Under the pieces are notes generated by a model. The model had not been told where the DNA came from. It saw only the letters and a program-made list of their open reading frames with translations, and did no database searches. The position numbers were made by a program, and so were the translations under genes. Positions 17,054-26,404 of a DNA stretch of 64,000 nt are shown piece after piece. Where the stretch lies: positions 3,038,001 through 3,102,000 of the forward strand of contig NZ_CP020946.1 of NCBI RefSeq assembly GCF_002208115.1, written 5' to 3'. The DNA is from Bdellovibrio bacteriovorus (GTDB lineage Bacteria; Bdellovibrionota; Bdellovibrionia; Bdellovibrionales; Bdellovibrionaceae). Positions within the stretch are counted from its first letter, which is position 1. The number at the start of each line of letters is the position of its first letter.

Positions 17054-17626
17054 ATGAAGAAGTTTTTATCCCTGACCCTATTGGCCGTTCTGATTTCGAC
17101 CTCTATGCCCGCTTATGCCATGTTCACAGAATTGGGCCTGTCTTACGGAAGAAAAACCACCACCTTCGACAAAGACAACTCTTTTGACTCTGAATCCATC
17201 ACAGGTTCGCTGTCCCTGTATTTCCTGGAGCGCCTGGCTCTGGAACTGAGCTACACCGACGCCACGGGCCTGCGTGAAGAAAAAGCCAGTCCATCCGACG
17301 CCCGCCGTACAACGACACAAAAATCCCAGATCCTGGGGGCGGATTTGATTTTGGTTTTTGCGGATAAAACCGCGTTGTTCCAGCCTTACATCAAAGGCGG
17401 CGGAGCGCAGATCAGCCGCTATCAGCAGATTAAAATCGAAGGTCAGGACACTTACACAATCGAACCTGAATCCGTCACCGTTCCCAGCTATGGCGTGGGC
17501 TTGAAGATCAAAGTCACTGAATCTTTGGGCATCAAACTGAGCTATGACGTATGGAAGACACCGATCGGTGACGGCCTGCAAACGGACGACAGCTCCATCC
17601 GGGCCGGTGTGACCTGGGCATTATGA
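17054..17626 (+). CDS. Outer-membrane beta-barrel protein
   Basis: ATG 17054 gives a clear signal peptide (MKKFLSLTLLAVLISTSMPAYA). The 190-residue precursor alternates hydrophobic and polar residues in strands (ELGLSYGRK, SLSLYFLERLALELSY, LGIKLSYDVW) and ends with a strand RAGVTWAL, typical of OmpA/OprF-like or Ail-like eight-stranded barrels. The stop overlaps the next gene by four bases (ATGA). Confidence 0.78.
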   Translation: MKKFLSLTLLAVLISTSMPAYAMFTELGLSYGRKTTTFDKDNSFDSESITGSLSLYFLERLALELSYTDATGLREEKASPSDARRTTTQKSQILGADLILVFADKTALFQPYIKGGGAQISRYQQIKIEGQDTYTIEPESVTVPSYGVGLKIKVTESLGIKLSYDVWKTPIGDGLQTDDSSIRAGVTWAL

Positions 17627-18672
17627 GGCTGAAACTTGGCCTGACACTTCTTGCCGTCGCCACGCTGAACAGCGGATGTCAGATGGGCTATCTGATGAAG
17701 TCGGGCTATGGGCAGATGAAGCTGCTAAACAGCCGCATTCCTGTCGATGAAGCTCTGAAAGATCCAAACCTGGATGAAGGCAAAAAGAAAAAGCTGAAGC
17801 TTGCGCAGGAAGCCCGCACCTTTGCCGAAACCGAACTGCATCTGAAATCCACCAAGAACTACACCTCTTACGTAGAACTGGGCCGCCCCTATGTCACCTA
17901 CGTGGTCAGCGCCGCCCCCAAGTGGGAACTGAAACATCACCAGTGGTCTTATCCGTTCATGGGAAAAATGCCTTACAAAGGTTACTTCAATGAAGACGAC
18001 GCCAAGGAAGAGGAAAAGTCCCTGCAGCAGGACAACCTCGACACCTACATGCGCGGCGTTTCAGCCTACAGCACGCTGGGCTGGTTCAATGATCCGATTT
18101 TAAGTTCGATGCTTCGCTATGATGACTATGATCTGGTGAACACGATCATTCATGAAACTGTGCATGCCACTCTGTACATCAAAAATTCCGCCGACTTCAA
18201 CGAACGCCTGGCCACGTTTCTGGGCAACAAAGGCGCCGAGCTTTTCTATTTGAAAAAAGAAGGTGCAGACTCGCCGACACTGAAGTTGATTCAGTCTGAA
18301 AACGACGACAGCAAAGTCTTTTCGCAGTTTATTTCGGCTGAACTGGATGCACTTGAAAAGTGGTACAAGGAACTTCCATCCAGTGAAAGATCCGAAGAAA
18401 AACGCACGCAGCGAATACAGCAAATTCAGAGTAAATTTTCGGCTGAAGTGGTGCCGCGCCTGAAGACGGAAAGCTATAAAAGATTCGCCGATGCGAAGCT
18501 GAACAATGCCCGCTTGCTGGTGTATCGCACGTATATGCAGGACTTGAGTGACTTCGAAAAGCTGTACGAACTCAGGGATCGCAGCTATTTTTCCTTCATT
18601 GAGGCCTGTCGCGGCCTAGAAAAAGCCAAAGATCCGTCCGCAGAACTCAAAAAAATGCTCTCTCCCCCGTAA
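17623..18672 (+). CDS. Predicted aminopeptidase lipoprotein (PF10023 type)
   Basis: It has a lipobox (TLNSGC) and a central zinc motif HETVH near residue 176, followed by NERLATFLGNKGA, which supplies the third ligand. This matches the predicted aminopeptidases of COG4324. It is coupled to the barrel gene by an ATGA overlap, which suggests the two act together at the outer membrane. Long helical segments follow the catalytic part. Family activity is predicted, not proven. Confidence 0.82.
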   Translation: MRLKLGLTLLAVATLNSGCQMGYLMKSGYGQMKLLNSRIPVDEALKDPNLDEGKKKKLKLAQEARTFAETELHLKSTKNYTSYVELGRPYVTYVVSAAPKWELKHHQWSYPFMGKMPYKGYFNEDDAKEEEKSLQQDNLDTYMRGVSAYSTLGWFNDPILSSMLRYDDYDLVNTIIHETVHATLYIKNSADFNERLATFLGNKGAELFYLKKEGADSPTLKLIQSENDDSKVFSQFISAELDALEKWYKELPSSERSEEKRTQRIQQIQSKFSAEVVPRLKTESYKRFADAKLNNARLLVYRTYMQDLSDFEKLYELRDRSYFSFIEACRGLEKAKDPSAELKKMLSPP

Positions 18673-19030
18673 GGGCTAACCCCCGAAAATCAGGCTTATT
18701 CCACAGCCTCCTGTTTAGGCAAAAATCTGCGAAATTTTCTGCCAGTTTTGTAATGTTTCGCTAAACACGTAAAACCACGATCAAAATCCAGTTCAAATAG
18801 CAGCCGAGCATTGTTAAGAATCTAACAATGCGAAATTGCTAAAGTATCATATAACCCATTCGGGTGATGTGACCCTTTGATATCATTGAAGAATTCTTTA
18901 CACGCGCAGTGTGTCTCTGCTGGCGGAATAAAAAAAATACGACTAAAACTCGCTCACTTTCAAAAAACCATGTCAGGAAGTAACAGAACGTAACAGGACC
19001 CTGACAAGTCACAAAGAAACCGGAGAGAGC
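18673..19030 (+). promoter_or_regulatory. Leader and promoter region of the eight-gene secreted-protein operon
   Basis: The 358 bases have no credible ORF. Notable signals are a perfect 9-bp inverted repeat (GCATTGTTA at 18808-18816, TAACAATGC at 18823-18831), and a 7-bp inverted repeat TGTCAGG/CCTGACA (18971-18977 and 19000-19006) close to the start codon. The latter encloses two copies of GTAACAG ten bases apart. A GGAGAG ribosome-binding site precedes ATG 19031. These may be an operator and a leader hairpin. No known riboswitch was recognised. Confidence 0.55.
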
Positions 19031-19564
19031 ATGAAATTGAAGTTCCTAGGCGCTGCCCTTGTAGCACTAGCAATGTCCCTTACTGTCCACGCTGATGAAT
19101 TCGATGGTGGCAGCCCAGATTACGATCCTCGTCCAAATCCACATTACACAGAAGCAGAGATCCAGAGAAAGATCGAAAACGAAATGGCCGTGGCTTGCAG
19201 AGGCAACCTTTGCTCTATCGTAGGAACTGATGGTCACGGCGAAGGCTGGACGGTGAGCTTCCAGGTTGGCTACGGCGACAATCCAAACAGCGGCGGCAAC
19301 AACTTCTACATCGGCGACAGCCAGAATTCCACGAACAATGGTGGTGACTACTACGCAGGTATCACAGTGACTTACAAGAACTACTCCTGCAACTCCACTC
19401 TGCGTGTGACTCCTTCGGTTTATCGTTTCGTGAACACGTACATGTACAACATGGTGAACGCCGACGGCTCAACAAAGCGTAACTTCTCTCCTGCAGATCA
19501 AACTGTGATTCTGTTCTACACGACGATGCTGAACAAAGTCGATAACTGCAAAGCGCTGAACTAA
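19031..19564 (+). CDS. Secreted protein of unknown function, operon gene 1
   Basis: First gene of the operon. The signal peptide is MKLKFLGAALVALAMSLTVHA. The 177-residue precursor has four Cys residues in the mature part (ACRGNLCSIV, NYSCNST, and one near the C-terminus), enough for two disulfides, and a Gly/Asn-rich centre. I recognise no family. GGAGAG precedes the ATG. The next gene starts 28 bases downstream. Confidence 0.8.
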   Translation: MKLKFLGAALVALAMSLTVHADEFDGGSPDYDPRPNPHYTEAEIQRKIENEMAVACRGNLCSIVGTDGHGEGWTVSFQVGYGDNPNSGGNNFYIGDSQNSTNNGGDYYAGITVTYKNYSCNSTLRVTPSVYRFVNTYMYNMVNADGSTKRNFSPADQTVILFYTTMLNKVDNCKALN

Positions 19565-19592
19565 ACCCGGTAACTGGAAATACAGAGGACTC

Positions 19593-22289
19593 ATGAACAA
19601 ACTCACGTTGATCACTTTACTGATGGCCTGCACCCTGCCGGCACTAAGCCGTGCGGAAGTGCCAGCCCATCAGACAAGTCTTCTGAGTCCTCTGAAATTC
19701 ACCAACCGCGCCCAGTGCGCGCTGGATTCTGAAAAACCGACATCCTCCATCATGATCATGATTGATGGTTACAATGCCGGCAAAACCGCGAACTCCGTCG
19801 CCAAATTGCGCGGCCTGAACACGGAAGAATACAGCAACAAGGCCATGAAGGAATTCCGACTTTCGGTGGCCTACATGACCCTGAACATCATGAACAAAAT
19901 GATCCGTGGGCAGCTTCCGGTGCTGCCCATGAATCTGAAAACTGCGGATCTGCCAAAGTATCTGCAGGTCAACCGCAGCTGCGAAGCCAGTGGTGGCAAT
20001 TGCACCGAGTTGAATGACTACCTTTCTCAAATCTGGGCCCGCGCCGGAAAACGCGCTGAACTGCTAGCCTTTGACAGCTTCACTCAACAAAATTTCCCTC
20101 TGCATGCCTCCAAAGACCGCCTGGGCTGCTATTACATCAAAAAATTCTCGGCTCTGCAGGGGCATCTGCAAAACCCTGAAGTCAACCAGGCCAACCTGCA
20201 GGACATCGCCCTGGCCTACCTGAACGAAGCGGACTATCTGACGGGTTGCTTTAACGCCGATGACAAACTGAACAACCGTTTCGTGACCCTGCAAATCGAC
20301 TGGGAAACGAATGCAAACTCCCTGGCACAACAGGGTTTCGACTTCTGGAACAGCTTGAAAATCTATCTGTCCTGGGCGTGGAGACACACCAACGAAGTTG
20401 AACAGCTAAGCCCTTCATTCGGTCGCATCTTCCGCTCTATCGCCTTGGAAGAATCCATCATGTTCACGCCGAACGGCTGCAAGTCCATGACAAAGCCTTC
20501 CTGTGACAGCGAATATCTTTCTTCAAACAGCATCCGCGAGCTGGCTAAAATCAGCGGCCCGACGCCTGAACACTTCGACACCGTCCCGGTGGGAACGGAA
20601 GCCGAGATGCTGGAAAAAGGCGTTCGTGGCGTGAACAATGACTTCCTGGGCACGCAGTCCTTCGACAGCGCTCAAGAATGGCTGGCGAACTTCCGTAAAA
20701 ATGTGATTCAGTCCCGCGCTCTGATGAAAACCAAGTATCAGGCCGCGATCACCATTTTGAACCTGTTGCAGGATCAACTGGGCGCCGCCGTGCTAAGCAC
20801 TGTGGTTTCCAAAGACATCAGCGCTCACCGTGGCAATGAAGCCATGATGAATGAGCTTTACTACATGTGCACTGAGATCCGTCTGGCCGGCGACGAGACC
20901 CTGGACTTCCTCAAGTCCGATATCGATCGCATTGCTCAGCTTAAAAACATGACTCAGATGCAGTACTCTGACCGTCGCTCTTTGCAAGAGCACGTGAACT
21001 TCTTCAATGCGGTTTCAGCGCAGGTTCTGCCCTTCTGTAACGAGCTTGAAAAACAAAACTACTGGAATAAATCCGGATACACCGTGAACAAGTCCGGATT
21101 CGCCCCCTGGGCGAAAGAGATGATGCAGCTTCAGGCCAATCCGGAAGAAGCCAAATTCATCCCGACAGCATTCAACAACCAGCCTCTGCTGTCCTGGAAC
21201 AACCAGTCCGTTGCGGGCGCCCAGGCGATCTGCTACAGCTCTGTGGACTGCACCCGTCTGATGGTGAAAAGCATGGTGGACCTTTATGCGGTTTCTACCT
21301 ATGCCGATGCGCTGGTTCCCCTGGCAGGTAAAACTTCTGATCCGAATCTGTTCAACCCGTACTCTGAACTGAAAACCTGTAAAATGTACGATCCCTGGTT
21401 CCAAACCCAGCGCATGAACAAAGTGCTGATGGTGGATCTGGCCAATACCGCCCTTTTCGGCTGGAACATCCTGCCAATCTATGTGGACGTGAACTTTACC
21501 GCTCCGAAAGTGGCTTCTTTCAACCAGTTGGTGAAAGACGGTAAAATCAAATTTGATCCACGTGTGGAAAAATCCAAAATGCAAACATCTCTGGTGGCAG
21601 ATTTTGGTCCTTTGCTGGGCGCACCCTGTGCGGTTTCCCTGAATAACAACGGTATCAAGAACTATAACTTCTATTCTTTCTCTGGTCTGACGGTGAATTA
21701 CTGTGATTCCAAACAGTCCAATGAAGTTGTTTCCAACAATCCAAGTGATTTTGCGACCGGCGCAAAAACCGCACGTTCTTTCTGCGGCGGCTGCACCCTG
21801 AACTTCACTGCGGTGGCGGCAGCATCCACCTCCACATTCGGCGTGGTGAATCCCGCGAAGTTTGTAGTGTATCTGTTCCGCACCTTCCAGAAGTACTTCT
21901 CTGCGAAGAAAGACAAAGTAAACATCCCGAAATCCTGGGAAGTGAACGCCGCCTACGCGGCCGAAGTTTACAAAAAATACGGCCAGATCCCATCCCACTG
22001 TGTGGATCAGCTCAGCAAAGGTCTGAAATGTTTCAGAGACAGTTGTGCCGCCAAAGCCGCTGATGTCTTTGAAAAGGCCTACAACACCAAGGTTCACGAA
22101 GTTTATATCCGCGAAGATGATGACAGCCAATGGCCGCCATCCGACACCAAAGAAGCATGGATCAAGTCTGATCTGTGCAAAGGCGAAGCGGTCATTCGCT
22201 TCACCTGCAATGAGCGGAAAGTTGAAAACTTCAGAACACATTCCATGTACGGATTCCACAAGTCCTGCAGAAGAGCGATGGGGAAATAA
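19593..22289 (+). CDS. Large Cys-rich secreted protein, operon gene 2
   Basis: The 898-residue product has a signal peptide (MNKLTLITLLMACTLPALSRA) and more than twenty Cys residues spread along the chain. Many are in close pairs (FCGGCTLNF, LKCFRDSCAAK), as expected for a disulfide-stabilised periplasmic or surface protein. It looks largely helical in the first two thirds. I see no transmembrane segments and no family I know. Its TAA shares bases with the ATG of the next gene (TAATG). Confidence 0.8.
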   Translation: MNKLTLITLLMACTLPALSRAEVPAHQTSLLSPLKFTNRAQCALDSEKPTSSIMIMIDGYNAGKTANSVAKLRGLNTEEYSNKAMKEFRLSVAYMTLNIMNKMIRGQLPVLPMNLKTADLPKYLQVNRSCEASGGNCTELNDYLSQIWARAGKRAELLAFDSFTQQNFPLHASKDRLGCYYIKKFSALQGHLQNPEVNQANLQDIALAYLNEADYLTGCFNADDKLNNRFVTLQIDWETNANSLAQQGFDFWNSLKIYLSWAWRHTNEVEQLSPSFGRIFRSIALEESIMFTPNGCKSMTKPSCDSEYLSSNSIRELAKISGPTPEHFDTVPVGTEAEMLEKGVRGVNNDFLGTQSFDSAQEWLANFRKNVIQSRALMKTKYQAAITILNLLQDQLGAAVLSTVVSKDISAHRGNEAMMNELYYMCTEIRLAGDETLDFLKSDIDRIAQLKNMTQMQYSDRRSLQEHVNFFNAVSAQVLPFCNELEKQNYWNKSGYTVNKSGFAPWAKEMMQLQANPEEAKFIPTAFNNQPLLSWNNQSVAGAQAICYSSVDCTRLMVKSMVDLYAVSTYADALVPLAGKTSDPNLFNPYSELKTCKMYDPWFQTQRMNKVLMVDLANTALFGWNILPIYVDVNFTAPKVASFNQLVKDGKIKFDPRVEKSKMQTSLVADFGPLLGAPCAVSLNNNGIKNYNFYSFSGLTVNYCDSKQSNEVVSNNPSDFATGAKTARSFCGGCTLNFTAVAAASTSTFGVVNPAKFVVYLFRTFQKYFSAKKDKVNIPKSWEVNAAYAAEVYKKYGQIPSHCVDQLSKGLKCFRDSCAAKAADVFEKAYNTKVHEVYIREDDDSQWPPSDTKEAWIKSDLCKGEAVIRFTCNERKVENFRTHSMYGFHKSCRRAMGK

Positions 22290-22879
22290 TGAAATCGATT
22301 TTTCTGTCCCTGATGCTTCTTTTGAACGCCCCAGCAGCCTTTGCCTGGTCGGTTGAATCCGCTGTCGGCACTGGTCCTCGCGGCGAATTCCAGGACACCG
22401 TCACTCTTTACTGCCGTCCCGACGAAACCCTGTGCCAGGAAGTTTGCAAATCCCAGAATTCATGCTGGAAAGAGCAGGAGCTTTGCTTCAACTGCCTGGG
22501 CACCACCAACCCGATCCTGCGCACCGTGTTTACCGAGATCGACCGCCTGTACCGCAACAATCAGCGCGTTCTGCCTGCAGCGGAAGTGGCCCGAGTGTTC
22601 ACAAAGGATCACATCTTTGTGGCCGCCAAAAGCATCTATAACTTCTATTCCGCCATCGACAATCAGGAAGTGATGGCAAGATTCCAAGGGCTGTGCCCGA
22701 CCGGCACCGGGCAACCGCTGATTGTCCTGGAAAAAAACAAGTTTCAGGAACCTTCCCGGATCAAATTCATAGTTTGCGAAGGGACCGGCCAATACAACCA
22801 GGGAATGTACGTTTTGGAGTACAACCCTCAAGTGGAAACCGGAACCAACAACGAAATTAAAGTGAACAGTAAACCTTAA
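22289..22879 (+). CDS. Small Cys-rich secreted protein, operon gene 3
   Basis: A signal peptide (MKSIFLSLMLLLNAPAAFA) is followed by a compact Cys cluster in the first 60 mature residues (LYCRPDETLCQEVCKSQNSC then ELCFNCLG), then a less cysteine-rich domain. No family was recognised. It is translationally coupled to gene 2 by a one-base overlap. Confidence 0.8.
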   Translation: MKSIFLSLMLLLNAPAAFAWSVESAVGTGPRGEFQDTVTLYCRPDETLCQEVCKSQNSCWKEQELCFNCLGTTNPILRTVFTEIDRLYRNNQRVLPAAEVARVFTKDHIFVAAKSIYNFYSAIDNQEVMARFQGLCPTGTGQPLIVLEKNKFQEPSRIKFIVCEGTGQYNQGMYVLEYNPQVETGTNNEIKVNSKP

Positions 22880-22910
22880 AAACAGAACGTTAGATCAAAA
22901 GGAGAAAACA

Positions 22911-23942
22911 ATGACTAACTTGATGAAATTTGCAGCGGTAGCCATGCTACTGATCTCTGCACAAAGCGCGAACGCAATCTCTTTGCGTTTCAAATTCAAA
23001 ACCTTCAGCTCTGGTCCAGACATCTACGCTTGTAATGCTGGTTTGAAGCACAATGCATCCGCTCACAAAGCGTGCTACTTCGAAGACACTCAGATCGCTT
23101 GTACTGCGGGTACTTGTACTGATGCTACCTGCCACACTCGTTGCGTTTGCACTAACGACAACGGTGGTGAGTACCTGATGGACTACATGAAGGGTCAATA
23201 CAGCTCTTGGAACACTGGCGATGCTAAATGGAACACAAACTGGACAGCGACTACCCGTCAAGCTGGTCAGGGTTCTTTCGCAACTTTGGTAAACCACGAA
23301 GATGCATTCTCTAACCGTATCAAAGAACTGAGCTTCAACCTTGGTTCCGAGCTTTATGGTGCTGAGTACTTCGTTGATATCTGCTACCGTGGCCCTCAGA
23401 TTGAGTACTGGGAAGACAACGTAGTTGCTAACTTCAGCCTGTTGGCTCAGGTTTCTGCAACTGACTTCGTTGCTACTGGCGTTAACCCAGGTGACAACAA
23501 CCCAGACGGTCCAGGTTTCAACCACGGTCGTGATGGTTTGAACATGACTCCAAACATCAAGTACACGACTTTGTCCGGCTTGACTGTTGAGTCTTACACT
23601 GTGTGCGACCTTCAAGGCATGAACACATTCAAATACGCTCGCAACAACGCTAACCAGTACAACATGCTGGATAACGAAGCGAAGTTCTCTGACTGGAATG
23701 CTCCACAAAACGGTGGCGGTGACTTCTTCACTGGTACAAACCAGCCAACCACTTTGAATGGTGCTAAAGACCTTTACAACACATGGATCAACCAAAACAC
23801 AAAAACTCCACGCTTCTGCCGTGTACGTTATGTGTTCAAAGAGACAAATCATGCTGCTGCCATCAAAAACCTGAGAAAATGGCAACGTCACGGTGCTGAA
23901 ATGTGTACTTACACTAAAATCGAAGAAGGCGCTGCGAACTAA
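22911..23942 (+). CDS. Secreted protein, operon gene 4, paralogue of gene 6
   Basis: The 343-residue precursor has a signal peptide (MTNLMKFAAVAMLLISAQSANA), a Cys-rich N-terminal insertion (CTAGTCTDATCHTRCVC), and a C-terminal half sharing a motif order with the gene at 25563: VDICYRGP, then SLLAQVSA, then VCDLQG, then PRFCRVRYVFKETN. It has the strongest ribosome-binding site of the operon (AAAGGAG) and prefers GGT, CGT and GCT codons, which suggests it is the most abundantly made product. Function unknown. Confidence 0.82.
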   Translation: MTNLMKFAAVAMLLISAQSANAISLRFKFKTFSSGPDIYACNAGLKHNASAHKACYFEDTQIACTAGTCTDATCHTRCVCTNDNGGEYLMDYMKGQYSSWNTGDAKWNTNWTATTRQAGQGSFATLVNHEDAFSNRIKELSFNLGSELYGAEYFVDICYRGPQIEYWEDNVVANFSLLAQVSATDFVATGVNPGDNNPDGPGFNHGRDGLNMTPNIKYTTLSGLTVESYTVCDLQGMNTFKYARNNANQYNMLDNEAKFSDWNAPQNGGGDFFTGTNQPTTLNGAKDLYNTWINQNTKTPRFCRVRYVFKETNHAAAIKNLRKWQRHGAEMCTYTKIEEGAAN

Positions 23943-23964
23943 TCGCCCTCTTGGTCTCTGAAAG

Positions 23965-23992
23965 GATCGGTCTTATGAGATCGGTCTTATGA
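23965..23992 (+). repeat. Exact 14-bp tandem duplication forming a coupled mini-ORF
   Basis: GATCGGTCTTATGA occurs at 23965-23978 and again at 23979-23992. The first copy places an ATG (23975) eight bases after AAGGA. That ATG opens a five-codon frame (MRSVL) whose TGA overlaps the ATG of the next gene (23989) as ATGA. The real start is thereby 22 bases from the Shine-Dalgarno sequence and probably depends on coupling to the mini-ORF. Confidence 0.8.
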
Positions 23993-25560
23993 AATTCAAA
24001 AATCTTACGGTTCTGATCCTTTCAGGGGTTGTATTTGTGCTGGCAGGCGAAGCTTTCGCCTGCCGCGCTTCTCGTGACATGAAACACAATTTTGCGATCA
24101 ACTTTGAATCCAATCCGCCGATCCGTATTTACGGCGATGGCGAAGGTTCGACGATCCTTCCGCAAATGATCGACAAGTGCACTGAAAGTGCCGGCAGCTT
24201 CCTGATGCTTTCCAAAGGCGTCTATATGCCGAGTGATGTTTCGGATGTGGCGGATATTTCCCTTGATGGTGACCTACCGGATGAAAACATCTGCAAAATC
24301 GAAAATTCGATTTTCAGCAAGCCGATGGATCACAATCAAAAGAAATCTCTGGTTAAACGACAGCACAAATTCCTGCAGCAATGCGCCTTTGTGACCGTGG
24401 CCGAAGTCAACGGCCGCCCCCTTCGTTATAAATCCGACCAGCAATACTGCAAAACCATCCCGCAGGGTGCCAGCATGGTGCAAATGGAAGGGGAGTACTG
24501 CTTCCTGACCATCAACCCCAGCTACAATCTTTCCATCACCATGGGTTTAAAGCCTGAGTGCGCCACTCAGGAAAAAATGAAAGAACTGGGGCTTGAGTTC
24601 GGCGACATCGAAGCGGCTTTGAATTCTTATGTTGCAGGCGATGATTCCGGTCTCAGCCCTGACGTGACTGCCATTGGTTCTTCCCGCTATCGTTTTACTC
24701 TGCAGGCTCCCGCCAACATGATGGAGCTAAGCGAAGACGTGGGAATGGAGGCTCCACGCTTCCCCACCACTTACAATGCTGAATTCAACATGGGCGACCT
24801 TCAGTTCCGTCAAGCCGGTGAAGAGCGCGTGGATCTGAACATGTACCTGTCCGTGGATAACCGACAGCCTTTATTCTGCAACCAGGCTGGCCTGTGCACG
24901 GCACCGTCTGCTTACAACATCCCGGTGGCGGCCGAAGTTGAAGTCTTTAAGGTCGGCTCGCAAAAGTCTGTCTTCATCGACGGATGGACCAGCGGCGGCA
25001 CCATTCAGGGCAACTGGCAGGGGCTGATGCGCTTCCCGCAACAAAGCATTGATGGCCTGAATTTCGTCAAAGGTGAGCGCTATAAAGTGGTTGTAACCAT
25101 GATTGACCCGTTTGAGGACTTCTACATCTATCTGAACAGAGCCGAGCAGTTTCTGATCGATCTGAAAGCGGCCAATGGTGTTGCGGGATTGGATCAAATC
25201 CAGTCCATTCAGCCATTGTCTGACCTGCTGGGCCTGCCACGTTTGACGGGCTTGCCGCATATTTCCTCCGGCGATCTGAATTCAGATCTGGACATGTCCT
25301 TGAGCTATTTCAAGAAACTGGGTTCCACGCGCCTGTGGCCGACTTACTATGAGCGCCTGTGCGATCCCAGCCATGGTCAGTGCTATCTTTCCGGAAAACA
25401 AAAGTTCTGGAACCGCTTCTCTGCTGAATTCACCGTGGGTGAAAAGGGTGATGGTGGCAACTTCGACTTGAATGACATCCGCGTGATCAAAGAATCCCCG
25501 CAGGGCGTGGTTATGAACAAGCAGGTGAAAACTCTGCCTCGCTACAGATGTGAGCCGTAA
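23989..25560 (+). CDS. Secreted protein of unknown function, operon gene 5
   Basis: The 523-residue precursor has a signal peptide (about residues 1-24, ending GEAFA, then CRAS). A lipoprotein cannot be excluded because a Cys directly follows the predicted cleavage site. The mature chain has a dozen Cys residues and mixed alpha/beta character, with no recognised domain. Translation probably depends on the upstream five-codon leader. The stop is two bases before the next ATG. Confidence 0.8.
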   Translation: MKFKNLTVLILSGVVFVLAGEAFACRASRDMKHNFAINFESNPPIRIYGDGEGSTILPQMIDKCTESAGSFLMLSKGVYMPSDVSDVADISLDGDLPDENICKIENSIFSKPMDHNQKKSLVKRQHKFLQQCAFVTVAEVNGRPLRYKSDQQYCKTIPQGASMVQMEGEYCFLTINPSYNLSITMGLKPECATQEKMKELGLEFGDIEAALNSYVAGDDSGLSPDVTAIGSSRYRFTLQAPANMMELSEDVGMEAPRFPTTYNAEFNMGDLQFRQAGEERVDLNMYLSVDNRQPLFCNQAGLCTAPSAYNIPVAAEVEVFKVGSQKSVFIDGWTSGGTIQGNWQGLMRFPQQSIDGLNFVKGERYKVVVTMIDPFEDFYIYLNRAEQFLIDLKAANGVAGLDQIQSIQPLSDLLGLPRLTGLPHISSGDLNSDLDMSLSYFKKLGSTRLWPTYYERLCDPSHGQCYLSGKQKFWNRFSAEFTVGEKGDGGNFDLNDIRVIKESPQGVVMNKQVKTLPRYRCEP

Positions 25561-25562
25561 GA

Positions 25563-26396
25563 ATGAAAGCACTTCTTGTCACCCTGATTGCTGTTTTTTC
25601 CTGCCCTGCTTTGGCCCAGGTGGATGTCACAGTTTCATCCAGCTCTGAGGATATTTTTGTCTGCAACCTGACCCGCACCGCTTCACCTGTGGCCCCTTCT
25701 CCGGGCTCGTTTTCGGGCAGTGTGAGCTATGAGGACCTGAGCTCTCCGGTAAGTTCCCCCTGGCGCAACCGCAGTGTGGGACTGGCGCTGAATGAGGACT
25801 CTGACAAGCTGTTCTCTTTTGCCAATCAGTGGTTGTCCCGCATCACCCGCCTGAAGATGTCTTTTTCGTATGAGACCATGGGTGTCGGATACAAAGTGCA
25901 CATATGCTATCTGGGCCCACTGGCTCAGTGCAAAGGCAATAATGGCAATGGCGAGGGCCATGGCTATGGCAATTGCAAAAACAATGGCAACAACGGCAAC
26001 GGTGTTGGTAACGGCAATACCGGTGAAGAAGACTTCAGCGAAAGAATTTATTCATTGGCCGCCAACGTCCGAAATTCTGCCAATGCCTATACTGCGGCTG
26101 CGAACCTGTACTATCGTGTGACAACGTCCTGTGATTTGCGCTCGGGTCGCACCGACACCCGCCAGGCCAATCAAGTCAGCCCCGGCGACAGTATGCAGGT
26201 GGACTATTCTTACACGACCAACTGGGCGGCCTTTGACGGAACCTTCCGTGACAACGTCATGGTCCTAAACGCCAACTGGCCACAGCGAGCCCCCAAATTC
26301 TGCGAAGTGGTTTTTGAGTTTAAAGAGGCCTCGGCCGCAGCACGCTCCAATGTTTTGACGGATAATGAAATCGAACTGTCCGTCGATATCTTCTAG
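25563..26396 (+). CDS. Secreted protein, operon gene 6, paralogue of gene 4
   Basis: The signal peptide is MKALLVTLIAVFSCPALA. The 277-residue product shares the ordered motifs of gene 4: VHICYLGP, SLAANVR, TSCDLRSG, and PKFCEVVFEFKEAS near the C-terminus. A low-complexity Gly/Asn stretch (25927-26022, NGNG and GNGN repeats) interrupts the domain in a place where gene 4 has none. Both probably adopt the same disulfide-bonded beta-rich fold. Function unknown. Confidence 0.82.
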   Translation: MKALLVTLIAVFSCPALAQVDVTVSSSSEDIFVCNLTRTASPVAPSPGSFSGSVSYEDLSSPVSSPWRNRSVGLALNEDSDKLFSFANQWLSRITRLKMSFSYETMGVGYKVHICYLGPLAQCKGNNGNGEGHGYGNCKNNGNNGNGVGNGNTGEEDFSERIYSLAANVRNSANAYTAAANLYYRVTTSCDLRSGRTDTRQANQVSPGDSMQVDYSYTTNWAAFDGTFRDNVMVLNANWPQRAPKFCEVVFEFKEASAAARSNVLTDNEIELSVDIF

Positions 26397-26404
26397 GTGT
26401 GAAC

